Shown: positions 1 through 8,594 of the stretch, in pieces
Layout of the letters: every line of letters begins with the position of its first letter
How positions within the stretch are numbered: position 1 is the stretch's first letter
Assembly (NCBI GenBank): GCA_900542015.1
Contig: UQLY01000008.1
Location: 74,009 to 138,008, forward strand
Direction of reading: 5' to 3'
Source of the DNA: an uncultured Lachnospiraceae bacterium
GTDB lineage: Bacteria > Bacillota > Clostridia > Lachnospirales > Lachnospiraceae
DNA length: 64,000 bases
Program-made: the position numbers and the translations under genes
The notes under the pieces: model-generated
The model's database searches: none
The model's input: the letters and a program-made list of their open reading frames with translations, nothing else
What the model was told of the DNA's origin: nothing

Positions 1-331
1 CGCTCAAATTGCAAACTGGTCTTATGCAGCGGCAAACCGGGAAGCATCTTTCTATTTTGACAACAAGTAGCCATACATGTGCACATATTCATGTATATGC
101 ACATATTTTTGCATTTGCATCTTGTACCGTTTTCGATTCTTGTCTGCATCATACTTCCCGCTCCTTTCTTTTTCCTTTGTTTATTTTCGTAATTCATATT
201 GGAATAATAGGATTTTAACTCCGTTTTTTTCGTTTGTCAACTACTGCAGTTATAGTATATTATAAATGCTTGTTATAGTATCAACCTATAACAAGCATCA
301 ATTTACAATAAATTTACCCAAAATGGGATGA
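1..331. other. gene-free left edge
   Basis: No coding region is supported here; the open frames are short, lack a credible ribosome binding site and have no recognisable product. The sequence is AT-rich, with alternating purine/pyrimidine stretches around 70-120 and a perfect palindrome at 266-298, listed separately. It lies downstream of the degraded Rpn-type gene and may be part of the same decayed locus. Confidence 0.5.
266..298. repeat. perfect 13-bp inverted repeat
   Basis: The arms ATGCTTGTTATAG (266-278) and CTATAACAAGCAT (286-298) are exactly complementary around a 7-nt loop. The inner GTTATAGTAT also occurs as a direct copy at about 249-258. There is no clear U-tract on either side, so a simple terminator is not well supported. 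It could be an operator, an element end or a weak terminator for the adjacent Rpn remnant. Confidence 0.6.
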
Positions 332-685
332 TCATACTTCAGCAAAATCATTGATTTTCTGCTCAATGCCGTATTCCTCACATAAGGCTTTGCGGTATGC
401 GGCATCTTCCGTCGCTTTTCTCAAATCATCGATGCGGTTATCTGCAAGAAGATATTTGTTCAGCAAAACGACCTCTTCCCTGCCTTGCTTTATCCCCTTT
501 TGCATTCCTTTTTCCATTCCTTCTTCACGTCCCAGTTCTCTCTCATCTTCCCGGATAAGTTTCAGCTCCCGCTCCTGATCATATTCATAAATGCTCATCT
601 TTACCACCTCTGCCTTCTGCCCGAGCAGAAAATCTCTCAATATTTCCCTTCCCACTGCCCGGTTCCTGAAACTCCTGCTTTTCAT
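332..685 (-). pseudogene. C-terminal remnant of Rpn-type PD-(D/E)XK nuclease/transposase
   Basis: The 117 residues match only the C-terminal part of Rpn (PDDEXK nuclease family transposase) proteins: a short helical stretch, then the Glu/Gly/Lys-rich segment typical of the family (ELGREEGMEKGMQKGIKQG) and a helical tail. The catalytic N-terminal half is missing. An in-frame stop lies a few codons before the first Met, and the upstream 686-858 stretch does not restore it, so this is read as a 5'-truncated relic. A full-length relative from the same family is at 49911-50777. Alternatively a short protein is still made from this frame, but no strong ribosome binding site supports that. Confidence 0.6.
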
Positions 686-858
686 GTAATCGATTGGATT
701 TTAAAAGCATGGATTTCAAGACGCCTTCCGGCAGAAAAAAGATACACATAGCCGTGTAATAGAATAATAGAAATATATGCTTTGGTTAGATTTTGCAATC
801 CGTTATACTGTGTGTCAATACACTTTTTATCGTTTTAATTCCATTCTGATTTTAGCCG

Positions 859-2031
859 CTATTTTTTCATCTTAATCCTGATATCCGCAAGCCGATCCAG
901 CGCCTCATTTAAGGTTGCGTCCTGCTTTGCAAAATGAAAACGGATATAACGGTTTTCCGGCTCCTTAAAGAAACTGGAGCCGGGAACTGCTCCCACTCCC
1001 ACTTTTCTCGCCAGGTCTTCACAGAATACAAGATCGCTCTCATAGCCAAACTCACTGATATCCACCAGAACATAGTAGGCTCCCTGGGGTCTGGTAAAAT
1101 TCAGACCTATATTTTCCAGTCCGTTGATAAATAAATCCTTACTATGGGTATAATGCTCCTGCAGCTTTTTATAATATTCATCGCCAAACTGCAAGCCCAC
1201 AACCGCCGCCTCCATCAAAGGCGCTGCCGCACCTACTGTAAGAAAATCATGGACCTTTTTTACCCTGTCTGCAATTTCCGGGGATGCTATGACGAATCCA
1301 AGCCTCCATCCCGTGATGGAATAAGTCTTGGACAAAGAATTACAGATGATGGTCCGTTCTCTCATGCCCGGCAAAGTTGCAATGCAGGTATGTACATTGG
1401 GTTTATATACAATATGCTCATAAACCTCATCTGTAATGACATATATGTCATATTTAACCGCAAGCTCTGCGATCACTTTCAGTTCTTCATAGGTAAACAC
1501 TTTACCGCAGGGATTGGAAGGATTGCATAAGATCAATGCCTTTACTCCCGGCTGCCTGACAGCATTCTCCAATTCATCTCCATCAAAATCAAATGCCGGA
1601 GGTTTTAAAGGGACATAAACAGGTTCGGCACCTGAAAGGATTGTATCCGCCCCATAATTCTCATAAAAGGGAGAAAAAATGACAACCTTGTCCCCCGGAT
1701 TGCACACCGACATCATAGACGCCATCATAGCTTCCGTACTGCCGCAGGTAACTACGATTTCCTTTTCGGGATCTGCCTTCATTCCATAAAAATGCTCCTG
1801 TTTTCTTGCCAGCGCTTCCCTGAAATTTTGAGCTCCCCATGTCAGGGCATACTGGTGCGGTCCCAGGCACGCCACCTGCGCCAGCCTGTCCGTAATTTCT
1901 TTTGGCGGATCAAAATCCGGAAAACCCTGGGATAAATTAACCGCCCCATATTGATTAGAAACTCTTGTCATCCTGCGGATAACCGAATCGGTAAATCCTG
2001 CTGTTCTTTCACTTAATTCCTTCATATCCAT
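859..2031 (-). CDS. PLP-dependent aminotransferase, class I/II
   Basis: The 390-residue protein has the normal length and layout of fold-type I aminotransferases. Visible are the N-terminal substrate segment (VNLSQGFPDF), the NPSNPCGKVF turn, the ITDEVYEH strand with the PLP-contacting Asp and Tyr, and the PLP-lysine motif SLSKTYSITGWRLGF near residue 235. The SQGFPDF start resembles the kynurenine/methionine (YbdL/CCBL) and aspartate-like subgroup, so the substrate is probably an aromatic amino acid, methionine or aspartate; it cannot be fixed from sequence alone. It is the last gene of a tight minus-strand run: the SGNH hydrolase ends 9 nt upstream. Cytosolic. Confidence 0.88.
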   Translation of the reverse strand: MDMKELSERTAGFTDSVIRRMTRVSNQYGAVNLSQGFPDFDPPKEITDRLAQVACLGPHQYALTWGAQNFREALARKQEHFYGMKADPEKEIVVTCGSTEAMMASMMSVCNPGDKVVIFSPFYENYGADTILSGAEPVYVPLKPPAFDFDGDELENAVRQPGVKALILCNPSNPCGKVFTYEELKVIAELAVKYDIYVITDEVYEHIVYKPNVHTCIATLPGMRERTIICNSLSKTYSITGWRLGFVIASPEIADRVKKVHDFLTVGAAAPLMEAAVVGLQFGDEYYKKLQEHYTHSKDLFINGLENIGLNFTRPQGAYYVLVDISEFGYESDLVFCEDLARKVGVGAVPGSSFFKEPENRYIRFHFAKQDATLNEALDRLADIRIKMKK

Positions 2032-2040
2032 CCTCTTTTC

Positions 2041-2664
2041 CTATAGAATCTGCTCCAAAAAACGGCACATTGCTTCCGCCAGATTTTTATGTCCTTCCTT
2101 ATTCAGATGTTCCCTGTCCGCGTCATCTGCTACCGCATATTGGGAAGCATCCAGAAAATAAGCGCCCTTCTCTTCGGCAATCCTTTGATATACCTGCGAA
2201 AGCTCCTTTGAAGTCTGTACGGAGCGCTCATTGAACTCAGGATCAAAACCTTCCTCCCATACTCCGTCCCCAAGCGCGATGGGAGAAACCAACAAAATCC
2301 TGCATGCGGGCGCTTTACTGCGGACCTGATCAATCAAAAGCTCTATCCCCTTGCCGATCACTCCTGCACACGCATCATAAATAGTCTTACAGTCATTGGT
2401 TCCAAGCATTAAAATGACCATATCAACAGGCGCATGAGTTTCCATGATAACAGGCAGCATTTCCGATCCTTTTCTTCCCATCCGGAAAGGGTCCCCAAAA
2501 ACAGTAGTCCTGCCGCATAGTCCTTCTTCTATGATCCGGTATCCCTTTTTATGGACCGCATCATTTAATATGCCTGTCCATCTCTCATTCCATGCGTATC
2601 TTTCATCCGTTCCCGGTATCAATCCATATGTATTAGAATCTCCAAAGCATAAAATCTGCTTCAT
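2041..2664 (-). CDS. SGNH/GDSL-family hydrolase
   Basis: A 207-residue lipase/esterase-like protein. All four SGNH blocks are visible: CFGDSNTYGL at residues 6-15 with the nucleophile Ser, a conserved Gly region, GTNDCKT with the oxyanion Asn, and DREHLNKEGH near the C-terminus carrying the catalytic Asp and His. There is no signal peptide, so a cytosolic esterase, acyl-hydrolase or acetyl-esterase role is likely; the substrate is unknown. It sits between the C39-like peptidase (36 nt upstream) and the aminotransferase (9 nt downstream), probably as one transcript. Confidence 0.88.
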   Translation of the reverse strand: MKQILCFGDSNTYGLIPGTDERYAWNERWTGILNDAVHKKGYRIIEEGLCGRTTVFGDPFRMGRKGSEMLPVIMETHAPVDMVILMLGTNDCKTIYDACAGVIGKGIELLIDQVRSKAPACRILLVSPIALGDGVWEEGFDPEFNERSVQTSKELSQVYQRIAEEKGAYFLDASQYAVADDADREHLNKEGHKNLAEAMCRFLEQIL

Positions 2665-2700
2665 AAATATCTATCCGTCCTCTTTTTCATATTCTGGTAA

Positions 2701-3321
2701 TCAAATAAAGTATTCGATGGTCTTATCCGCAGTCAGTCTGGTATTTTCGTTAAATAAATGGACTGCTTCCCTTCCTTCCATAGGACCCAGAGAGTAAATT
2801 TCAAGCGACTCTTTGTTAAAATAGCTTTCCGGCACTACTCTGTTATAGGTAAAAGGGTGTTTTTCATCCATTAAAATATCCTTTTGCCGAAACGGCTCAT
2901 CCCGGTAATAAGGATCGAACATATAAATTTTACCGTCCGCCTCACCGGTCAACAGTACGTAATGTGCCTCATCATAAAACAACCGCACCACCACAGCGCC
3001 TTTATGACGAAGCGCCTCATTGATCTCACTTCCGCCGCCCACATATACATTCCTTCCCGACAAATAGCGGCTGCTTACCGGCAGTTGTCCGATCTTTCCA
3101 AACCCGTTAAGCCAGTTGCTTAAAAACATCATAGCTGCCGTAGAAGTTCCGCTTTTTCCGGGAACTCCCTCCGCATTATAGCAATCCAGGCAATATAACA
3201 TGATATTGCGTATGACCTCCGGCGGGATATCCTCCCTTGGAAACAGGAAACTGATGGCATTCAGCATTGCCGTTGGACCACAGTCAAATTCTGATAGTTG
3301 ATAGTGCAGTGGATTTTTCAT
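2701..3321 (-). CDS. C39-like (papain-fold) cysteine peptidase family protein
   Basis: The 206-residue protein opens with YQLSEFDCGPTAMLNAISFL. The Asp-Cys-Gly-Pro-Thr motif carries the nucleophilic Cys (about residue 14) of C39/NlpC-like papain-fold proteins. The later HYVLLTG and YMFDPYY blocks supply the expected His and Asp. There is no signal peptide, transmembrane segment or ABC domain, so this is not a bacteriocin exporter but a stand-alone cytosolic C39-like protein, possibly a peptidase or transglutaminase-like enzyme. It is the first gene of a three-gene run with the SGNH hydrolase and aminotransferase. A palindrome about 130 nt upstream may be its control site. Confidence 0.75.
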   Translation of the reverse strand: MKNPLHYQLSEFDCGPTAMLNAISFLFPREDIPPEVIRNIMLYCLDCYNAEGVPGKSGTSTAAMMFLSNWLNGFGKIGQLPVSSRYLSGRNVYVGGGSEINEALRHKGAVVVRLFYDEAHYVLLTGEADGKIYMFDPYYRDEPFRQKDILMDEKHPFTYNRVVPESYFNKESLEIYSLGPMEGREAVHLFNENTRLTADKTIEYFI

Positions 3322-3453
3322 AAAAATATATCCTTCCTTCTTTTGTCGATCTATTTAATTTACTATTTCAGATATTCGTTTATGATCAGATTTCTTTATG
3401 ACGATACGCAAAATAATTCACGCTTCCGTCATCCCTACTTTGCCCACCTTTTT

Positions 3454-3480
3454 AGTATGATATATTTTAGAAATCATACT
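3454..3480. repeat. 8-bp inverted repeat upstream of the C39-like gene
   Basis: AGTATGAT (3454-3461) and ATCATACT (3473-3480) are exact inverted copies separated by 11 nt. They lie in the promoter region of the minus-strand gene at 2701-3321. The size and symmetry fit a repressor operator, but no regulator is adjacent and a terminator tail is absent. The surrounding 3322-3534 holds no supported gene. Confidence 0.4.
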
Positions 3481-3534
3481 ACTCCTGCCGCCGTCTGTCA
3501 ACCGGATTCATCCCATAAAATACCATTTCCTGTA

Positions 3535-4695
3535 TCAATATTCCATGGTCAACAGCTTGCTTACAAGCTCCGCTCCCCGCTTCAGATCTTCTGTCATCGT
3601 ATATTCTTTTATGGAATGTACCTGATACATGCCGCAGGATAAAACAATGCCGCGGATGCCATTTTTCACAAAAACATTATTATCGCTTCCTCCAAAAGTA
3701 TCCACAAGCTCACAGGATATATCCAGTTCCCTGCATGCCATGACAAATCTTTGTACGACCGGCTCATTTTCCCCGATCTTATATGCCTCGATATTGATCG
3801 TTGTTTCCAACATAAACTGGGCACCGGTTCCTTCCAGCGTTTCAGAAAAAATTTGCCTTATATCCTCTATGCTCTGCAATGCCTTTTCATGAGAAAAGCT
3901 GCGTACTTCTCCTTGACAACTGCAGCATTCCGGCACGATATTGGACATGGTTCCTCCCGAAATCGTCCCTATGTTCAGCGTGGTTTCCTCATCCGGATGC
4001 CCCTGCTTTATTTTTGCCACCGCGCTGCTCATCAGGGCTATGGCGTGAATGCCTTTTTCCGGCTCGAATCCCGCATGTGCCGCCTTACCTTGTACGGTTA
4101 TGCCAAAAGAGATAATGGAAGGCGCACGGAGCGCGGCTTTCCCGATGGCGCCGCTTAAATCCAGAACATAAGCTTCCTTTGATTTGATCCGGCTAAAGTC
4201 AAAAGCCTTTGTTCCTTGATCATACAACTCTTCTGCTATAGGGAAAAGCACTTCTATATCCCGATGGGCGATGCCCGCTTCCTGAATGCTTCTGATTCCT
4301 TCCAGAATCTCTACAATGCCTGCCGCGTCATCTGCGCCCAGCACCGTTTCCCCTTGGGAAGTAACCTTTCCATCCGCATGAAAAACCGCCTTCTTCCCTG
4401 CTCCCGGCTGTACGGTATCCATGTGCGCCGCCAGCAAAACCGGTTCTCCGGACAGCGTTCCCTTTAAAAAGCCGTATACATTTCCTGCATTGCCGCCATA
4501 AGCCTCTCCCGCCTTATCCTCTTTTACCGAAAATCCCAGCTCTTTTAATTTTCCAATTAAACAATCCGCCATCTCCCGTTCCCGGAAGCTGACGGAATCA
4601 ATGGCTGTCAATTCTGAAAACTCTTGTCTGATACGTTCCGTATTGATTGTAATCGGCTTGCTGCTCATGTTTTCCTTCACTTTATTACCTTTCAT
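3535..4695 (-). CDS. M20-family metallopeptidase (peptidase T-like)
   Basis: A 386-residue zinc exopeptidase of the M20/M25/M40 clan. The metal-ligand blocks are visible in order: LLAAHMDTVQPG with the first His and Asp, LGADDAAGIVEIL with the bridging Asp, IAEELYDQGTKAFD with the catalytic Glu pair, and GGSDNNVF towards the C-terminus. The dimerisation lobe sits between them. It most resembles the peptidase T-like (PepT2) group, which releases N-terminal residues from tripeptides in the cytosol. The Met at 4695 is chosen because it has a ribosome binding site (AAGGG) and leaves a 31-nt gap to mnmA; a longer frame would overlap mnmA by 89 nt, and a Met at 4668 is also possible. Confidence 0.88.
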   Translation of the reverse strand: MKGNKVKENMSSKPITINTERIRQEFSELTAIDSVSFREREMADCLIGKLKELGFSVKEDKAGEAYGGNAGNVYGFLKGTLSGEPVLLAAHMDTVQPGAGKKAVFHADGKVTSQGETVLGADDAAGIVEILEGIRSIQEAGIAHRDIEVLFPIAEELYDQGTKAFDFSRIKSKEAYVLDLSGAIGKAALRAPSIISFGITVQGKAAHAGFEPEKGIHAIALMSSAVAKIKQGHPDEETTLNIGTISGGTMSNIVPECCSCQGEVRSFSHEKALQSIEDIRQIFSETLEGTGAQFMLETTINIEAYKIGENEPVVQRFVMACRELDISCELVDTFGGSDNNVFVKNGIRGIVLSCGMYQVHSIKEYTMTEDLKRGAELVSKLLTMEY

Positions 4696-4726
4696 TCTTA
4701 CCCTTTTATTTTTCTTATCGATTCCC

Positions 4727-5806
4727 TTACAGGATCTTCCCGCCGCCGAGCACGATATCCCCGTCATAAAATACAACCGCCTGCCCGCAGGTAATTCCCC
4801 TTTGCGGCTCGTCAAAGGTCACTTTAACCTTATCATCCGTTACCTTTTCGATAACTGCATCAGCTTCCTTTTGCTTATAGCGGATCTTTGCCTTACAGCG
4901 CACAGGCTCTTTTATATCTTCAAAAGCGATCCAGTTTAAATCCGACGCTTCCAGCGTATCATGGAACAGCCTTTCATTTTTACCCAGAACTACCGTATTG
5001 GTATCCATTCTTTTTTCACATACATATAAAGGCTCCGGAAGCGACAGTCCCAATCCCTTCCTCTGTCCGATGGTATATCTGATAATCCCCTTATGGGTCC
5101 CCAGTACCGTACCATCCTCGGTTACAAAGTCCCCTTCAGGAAATGTCTTATTACAGTAGGTTTCGATAAAGCGGGCATAATCTCCGTCCGGCACAAAGCA
5201 GATGTCCTGGCTGTCAGGCTTCCTGGCATTTACAAAGCCCATTTCCTCCGCGATCTCTCTGATCTTAGTCTTGCGGTATTCACCCAGTGGAAAAAGAGTA
5301 TGCGCCAGCTGCTCCTGGGTCAGATTATAGAGCACGTAGCTTTGATCCTTGGATTCATCCACGCCCTTTTTTAACAGATAGCGGTCTCTTTCCGGATCAT
5401 ATTCTATTCTGGCATAATGCCCTGTTACCACATAGTCAAAGGAAAGCTCATACATACGCTGCATCAGCTTTTGAAACTTCATATAACGGTTGCATTCTAT
5501 GCAAGGGTTCGGCGTACCGCCTTCCATATAGGTATTGACAAACCGCTCAATGACTTCTTTTTCAAAATCATCGGTAAAATTAAATACATAAAAAGGCATG
5601 CCAAAGGATCTCGCCACATTTCCCGCATCCTCCACATCGCTTAAGGAACAGCAGGTCTTTTCTTTCTCTATGCCGATATCTTCATTATTATATAATTTCA
5701 TAGTGGCTCCGATACACTCATATCCCGCCTTTGTCATCAGATACGCCGCCACACTGGAGTCCACCCCGCCGCTCATGGCAATAATCGCCTTTTTCTTTTT
5801 GTTCAT
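4727..5806 (-). CDS. mnmA: tRNA-specific 2-thiouridylase MnmA
   Basis: The 359-residue enzyme makes the 2-thio group of s2U34 in tRNA-Lys, -Glu and -Gln, using ATP and a persulfide sulfur. The PP-loop SGGVDSS is at residues 12-18. One active-site Cys is in GGTPNPCIECNR (C102/C105) and the partner Cys is in DSQDICFVPDGDY near residue 200. The C-terminal beta-barrel follows with the GLGLSLPEPLYV stretch. The start at 5806 is preceded by AGAGGGAA; upstream codons lack a ribosome binding site. The M20 peptidase follows 31 nt downstream on the same strand. Confidence 0.96.
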   Translation of the reverse strand: MNKKKKAIIAMSGGVDSSVAAYLMTKAGYECIGATMKLYNNEDIGIEKEKTCCSLSDVEDAGNVARSFGMPFYVFNFTDDFEKEVIERFVNTYMEGGTPNPCIECNRYMKFQKLMQRMYELSFDYVVTGHYARIEYDPERDRYLLKKGVDESKDQSYVLYNLTQEQLAHTLFPLGEYRKTKIREIAEEMGFVNARKPDSQDICFVPDGDYARFIETYCNKTFPEGDFVTEDGTVLGTHKGIIRYTIGQRKGLGLSLPEPLYVCEKRMDTNTVVLGKNERLFHDTLEASDLNWIAFEDIKEPVRCKAKIRYKQKEADAVIEKVTDDKVKVTFDEPQRGITCGQAVVFYDGDIVLGGGKIL

Positions 5807-5971
5807 GTCATTCCCTCTGGTCTTAGTTTTTTCATTCCCATCTATCATATCACACTTTTCTATAAAAGTCTCTGACCGCGCCAAGATATTCGATACAGAT
5901 ACAATTTCTCAAATGATAAAAAGTTCCCTTTGGCACTTATCATACCATCAGTATTTCCGCAATAGAAACAA

Positions 5972-6006
5972 GCGGATAGAAATGATAAAAGTTATCATTC
6001 ATCCGC
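5972..6006 (-). terminator. rho-independent terminator after flavodoxin, with Fur-like inner palindrome
   Basis: The hairpin pairs GCGGAT with ATCCGC and an inner TGATAA with TTATCA, and on the minus strand it is followed by a T-rich tail (TTGTTTCTATT). It lies 55 nt after the flavodoxin stop. The inner 15-mer at 5983-5997 is a perfect palindrome differing from the Fur 7-1-7 consensus at two positions. The rest of the 5807-6060 gap shows no gene. Confidence 0.7.
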
Positions 6007-6060
6007 CTGCCTCTAATCTCACTATTTCAAATATGGCGCGACCGCGCCTAAGTCAATTTA

Positions 6061-6495
6061 CTATGCCATGCCTGCCAAAGCTCTTCCTAAGTCCCTGCAC
6101 TGTTCTGCAACATCTGCATCCGGCGCACCGTTTACGGTTACGCCTTCTCCGTTTACTACGGTTGCGCCTGCTCCGGAAACTCTGTCCTCCCAATCGCGCA
6201 TCCATTCCTGGTTACCCCAGCCGTAAGAGCCGAACAATGCAATCTGCTTTCCGGCGATCTCGCCTTCCAATGCGCTCATAAAAGACTCCATCTCGGTTTC
6301 CTCCAACTGCTCCGCTCCCATGGACGGGCACCCTAAAGCGAAAGCCTTAGCTGCTTTCAGATCATTTACATCCGCCGCGCTTACCGGCAGCAATACCGGT
6401 TCTGCACCTGCTTCCTTTACGCCTTCTGCAACCGATTCAGCCATAGCCGCTGTATTGCCGGTTCCGCTCCAATATATAATTGATACCTGACTCAT
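6061..6495 (-). CDS. flavodoxin
   Basis: A 144-residue short-chain flavodoxin, a low-potential FMN electron carrier able to replace ferredoxin when iron is scarce. The FMN phosphate loop is YWSGTGNTAAMA at residues 9-20. The flavin-flanking loop GCPSMGAEQLEE follows at mid-protein, then LFGSYGWGNQEWMRDWEDR. It is the last gene of the eno-DUF3793-flavodoxin row (56 nt gap to DUF3793) and ends in a clear hairpin terminator. The row's promoter appears to carry a metal-regulator operator, which would suit an iron-sparing protein; that link is inference. Confidence 0.93.
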   Translation of the reverse strand: MSQVSIIYWSGTGNTAAMAESVAEGVKEAGAEPVLLPVSAADVNDLKAAKAFALGCPSMGAEQLEETEMESFMSALEGEIAGKQIALFGSYGWGNQEWMRDWEDRVSGAGATVVNGEGVTVNGAPDADVAEQCRDLGRALAGMA

Positions 6496-6551
6496 ATGAT
6501 TTCCTCTCTTTCTTCTCTTTATGCAAAACCGCCGGCACTTTACTCCATGCC

Positions 6552-7139
6552 TTATACTGCGATTTCCTCTATTGTCTTTCCCATGATGACTTCTCTTACC
6601 GCCGTTTCCCGCTCCGCATCAAATCTACAAAACAGCTTTGCGGCTTCCTGCACATTGTGATACACCTTCCAATAGTCCATATATGCAAAGTTTTTTCCGT
6701 CATTTTCAATAAAACCTTTCACATCCGGCAGAGGATAGCCGAGGAATACGCCGATTTCATGGGGGAAGTCTGTTTGCCCATTGCCGTAAAGCCTGATTCT
6801 TTTTGACAGCTTCTTGATAAGTTCCCCGGTATCCTCTTCTAAATACCCGTATTCCTTCAGGAATTTTCGCACCGTTTCCGATTGCAGATATGCGAAAAGT
6901 TCCTTTTCCCGATACAGATACAAAACCACTTTGTCTCCTTTTACGCTCAGGAATCGGCAGGAGATATCTGTTCCCTTTAATAAAGCTCTGATCCCGACGG
7001 CTTCCTTTTTACTCAGGGTCAAAATATTTGCCATTGCCAGTTTTTTCATCAACGGCGCGCAGTGCATTGCCATAAGCAAGGCGAGGTTGCTTTCCCTGCT
7101 GCCCGAATTCCTGATGGCGATCATTTCCTGTATAGGCAT
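6552..7139 (-). CDS. DUF3793 family protein
   Basis: The 195-residue protein matches the DUF3793 family of Clostridia, which has no known biochemical function. Recognisable blocks are the N-terminal HCAPLMKKLAMANILTL, a central LYREKELFAYL, and the C-terminal FLGYPLPDVKGFI followed by YMDYWKVYHNVQEAAKLF. DUF3793 genes commonly sit beside flavodoxin genes, as here, which suggests a shared role in flavodoxin redox metabolism or iron limitation. It begins 13 nt after eno and ends 56 nt before the flavodoxin. No membrane or signal segment is seen. Confidence 0.82.
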   Translation of the reverse strand: MPIQEMIAIRNSGSRESNLALLMAMHCAPLMKKLAMANILTLSKKEAVGIRALLKGTDISCRFLSVKGDKVVLYLYREKELFAYLQSETVRKFLKEYGYLEEDTGELIKKLSKRIRLYGNGQTDFPHEIGVFLGYPLPDVKGFIENDGKNFAYMDYWKVYHNVQEAAKLFCRFDAERETAVREVIMGKTIEEIAV

Positions 7140-7152
7140 ATGCCTTACCGCC

Positions 7153-8451
7153 TTAAGAACGCTTTACGTTAAATGCTCCAAGCCCGGGATAAACCGCGCT
7201 TTCGCCAAGCTGTTCCTCAATACGCAGAATCTGGTTGTATTTTGCCACTCTCTCCGTTCTGCTGGGCGCACCGGTTTTGATCTGGCAGGTATTCAGTGCA
7301 ACTGCAAGATCCGCGATGGTGGTGTCTTCCGTTTCACCGGAACGGTGGGAGGAGATTGCGGTGTACCCAGCTTTATGTGCCATTTTGATCGCTTCCAGCG
7401 TTTCGGATACGGAACCGATCTGATTGAGTTTAATCAAAATAGAATTGCCGCAGCCCGACGCAATTCCCTTTTTCAGCCTCTCCGTGTTGGTTACGAAAAG
7501 GTCGTCCCCTACCAACTGGACTTTGCCGCCCAGTTCTGAGGTCAAAAGCTGCCAGCCTTCCCAGTCTTCTTCGTCCAGGGCGTCCTCGATGGAAATGATC
7601 GGGTATTTTTCAACCAGATTTTTCCAGTGCTCAATGAGCTGTTCGGAAGTAAATTTCGTTCCCGCCTTTGGCAGAATGTATTCGCCCTTCTTTTCACCCT
7701 TCCATTCGCTGGAAGCCGCGTCCATGGCGAGCATGAAATCCTTTCCGGGCTCGTAGCCCGCTTTTTTGACCGCTTCCAATATGTATTCGATCGCCTCTTC
7801 GTCACTGGCAAGATCGGGGGCAAAGCCGCCCTCATCTCCAACAGAAGTCGCAAGCCCTTTGCTCTTTAATAATGCCGCAAGCGCATGGAACACCTCGGCG
7901 CACCAGCGAAGCGCTTCCTTAAAGCTATCCGCGCCTACGGGCATAATCATAAATTCCTGTACGTCCACGGTATTTGCCGCATGAGCGCCGCCGTTTAAAA
8001 TGTTCATCATGGGAACCGGTAAACGGTTGCCGGAAATGCCGCCCAAAAATCTATATAACGGAATATCCAATGAAATCGATGCCGCTCTTGCAGTTGCAAT
8101 GGATACGGCGAGAATGGCGTTAGCTCCCAAATTCGATTTGTCCTTTGTCCCGTCCGCCTTTATCATTGCCTGATCTATTGCATAAATGTCGGAAGCGTCC
8201 ATTCCCCTGATGGTATCATTGATCACAGTGTTGATATTTGCGACCGCTTTGGATACGCCCTTTCCGCCATATCTTTCTTTATCATTATCTCTTAATTCCA
8301 GCGCCTCAAATTCTCCTGTAGACGCACCGCTGGGAGCCGTTCCTCTTCCTACGGTCCCATCCGCCAAAACCACTTCCGCCTCCACGGTAGGATTTCCTCT
8401 GGAATCCATGATCTCTCTGCCGATTACTTTTTCAATCTGCAAATAATTCAT
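7153..8451 (-). CDS. eno: enolase
   Basis: The 432-residue glycolytic enzyme interconverts 2-phosphoglycerate and phosphoenolpyruvate and needs Mg2+ or Mn2+. Clear family blocks are REIMDSRGNPTVEAEV at the N-terminus, the GAPSGASTGEFEALELRD-type loop, VGDEGGFAPDL with the catalytic Glu, the metal ligands in LAMDAASSE, SIEDALDEEDW and QLVGDDLFVTN, the catalytic Lys in ILIKLNQIGS, and SHRSGETEDTTI. It starts with a good AGGAGA site. It heads an unusual row with DUF3793 and flavodoxin rather than other glycolytic genes. Its upstream region has its own promoter overlapped by a palindrome identical in core to one at the feo promoter. Confidence 0.98.
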   Translation of the reverse strand: MNYLQIEKVIGREIMDSRGNPTVEAEVVLADGTVGRGTAPSGASTGEFEALELRDNDKERYGGKGVSKAVANINTVINDTIRGMDASDIYAIDQAMIKADGTKDKSNLGANAILAVSIATARAASISLDIPLYRFLGGISGNRLPVPMMNILNGGAHAANTVDVQEFMIMPVGADSFKEALRWCAEVFHALAALLKSKGLATSVGDEGGFAPDLASDEEAIEYILEAVKKAGYEPGKDFMLAMDAASSEWKGEKKGEYILPKAGTKFTSEQLIEHWKNLVEKYPIISIEDALDEEDWEGWQLLTSELGGKVQLVGDDLFVTNTERLKKGIASGCGNSILIKLNQIGSVSETLEAIKMAHKAGYTAISSHRSGETEDTTIADLAVALNTCQIKTGAPSRTERVAKYNQILRIEEQLGESAVYPGLGAFNVKRS

Positions 8452-8452
8452 T

Positions 8453-8554
8453 TTATAATCTCCTTTCAGTTTCTTTATAGACTCTGGCAGAACTGCCGCT
8501 TTGATATTTTATTCGGTGAGTAAAGCCGGCAGTCCCGAAAGGATCGGCGTTCAT
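8453..8554 (-). CDS. possible 33-residue leader ORF upstream of eno
   Basis: An ATG at 8554 with a properly spaced AAGGA opens a 33-codon frame ending at TAA 8453-8455. The stop sits just 1 nt before the eno ATG, so the eno ribosome binding site lies inside its last codons. The peptide (beginning MNADPFGTAGF) is not recognised. The arrangement could couple eno translation to a leader, or the frame may be chance. Comparison of eno leaders in related genomes would decide. Confidence 0.25.
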   Translation of the reverse strand: MNADPFGTAGFTHRIKYQSGSSARVYKETERRL

Positions 8555-8594
8555 CTCTTTCCTTCTTTCTCGGAGTCCACATGATTTGTTCTCT

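Noticed and set aside
3535..4815. The longer 426-codon form of the M20 peptidase
   Set aside because: It would overlap mnmA by 89 nt and its first 40 residues do not fit the family; the Met at 4695 has a ribosome binding site.
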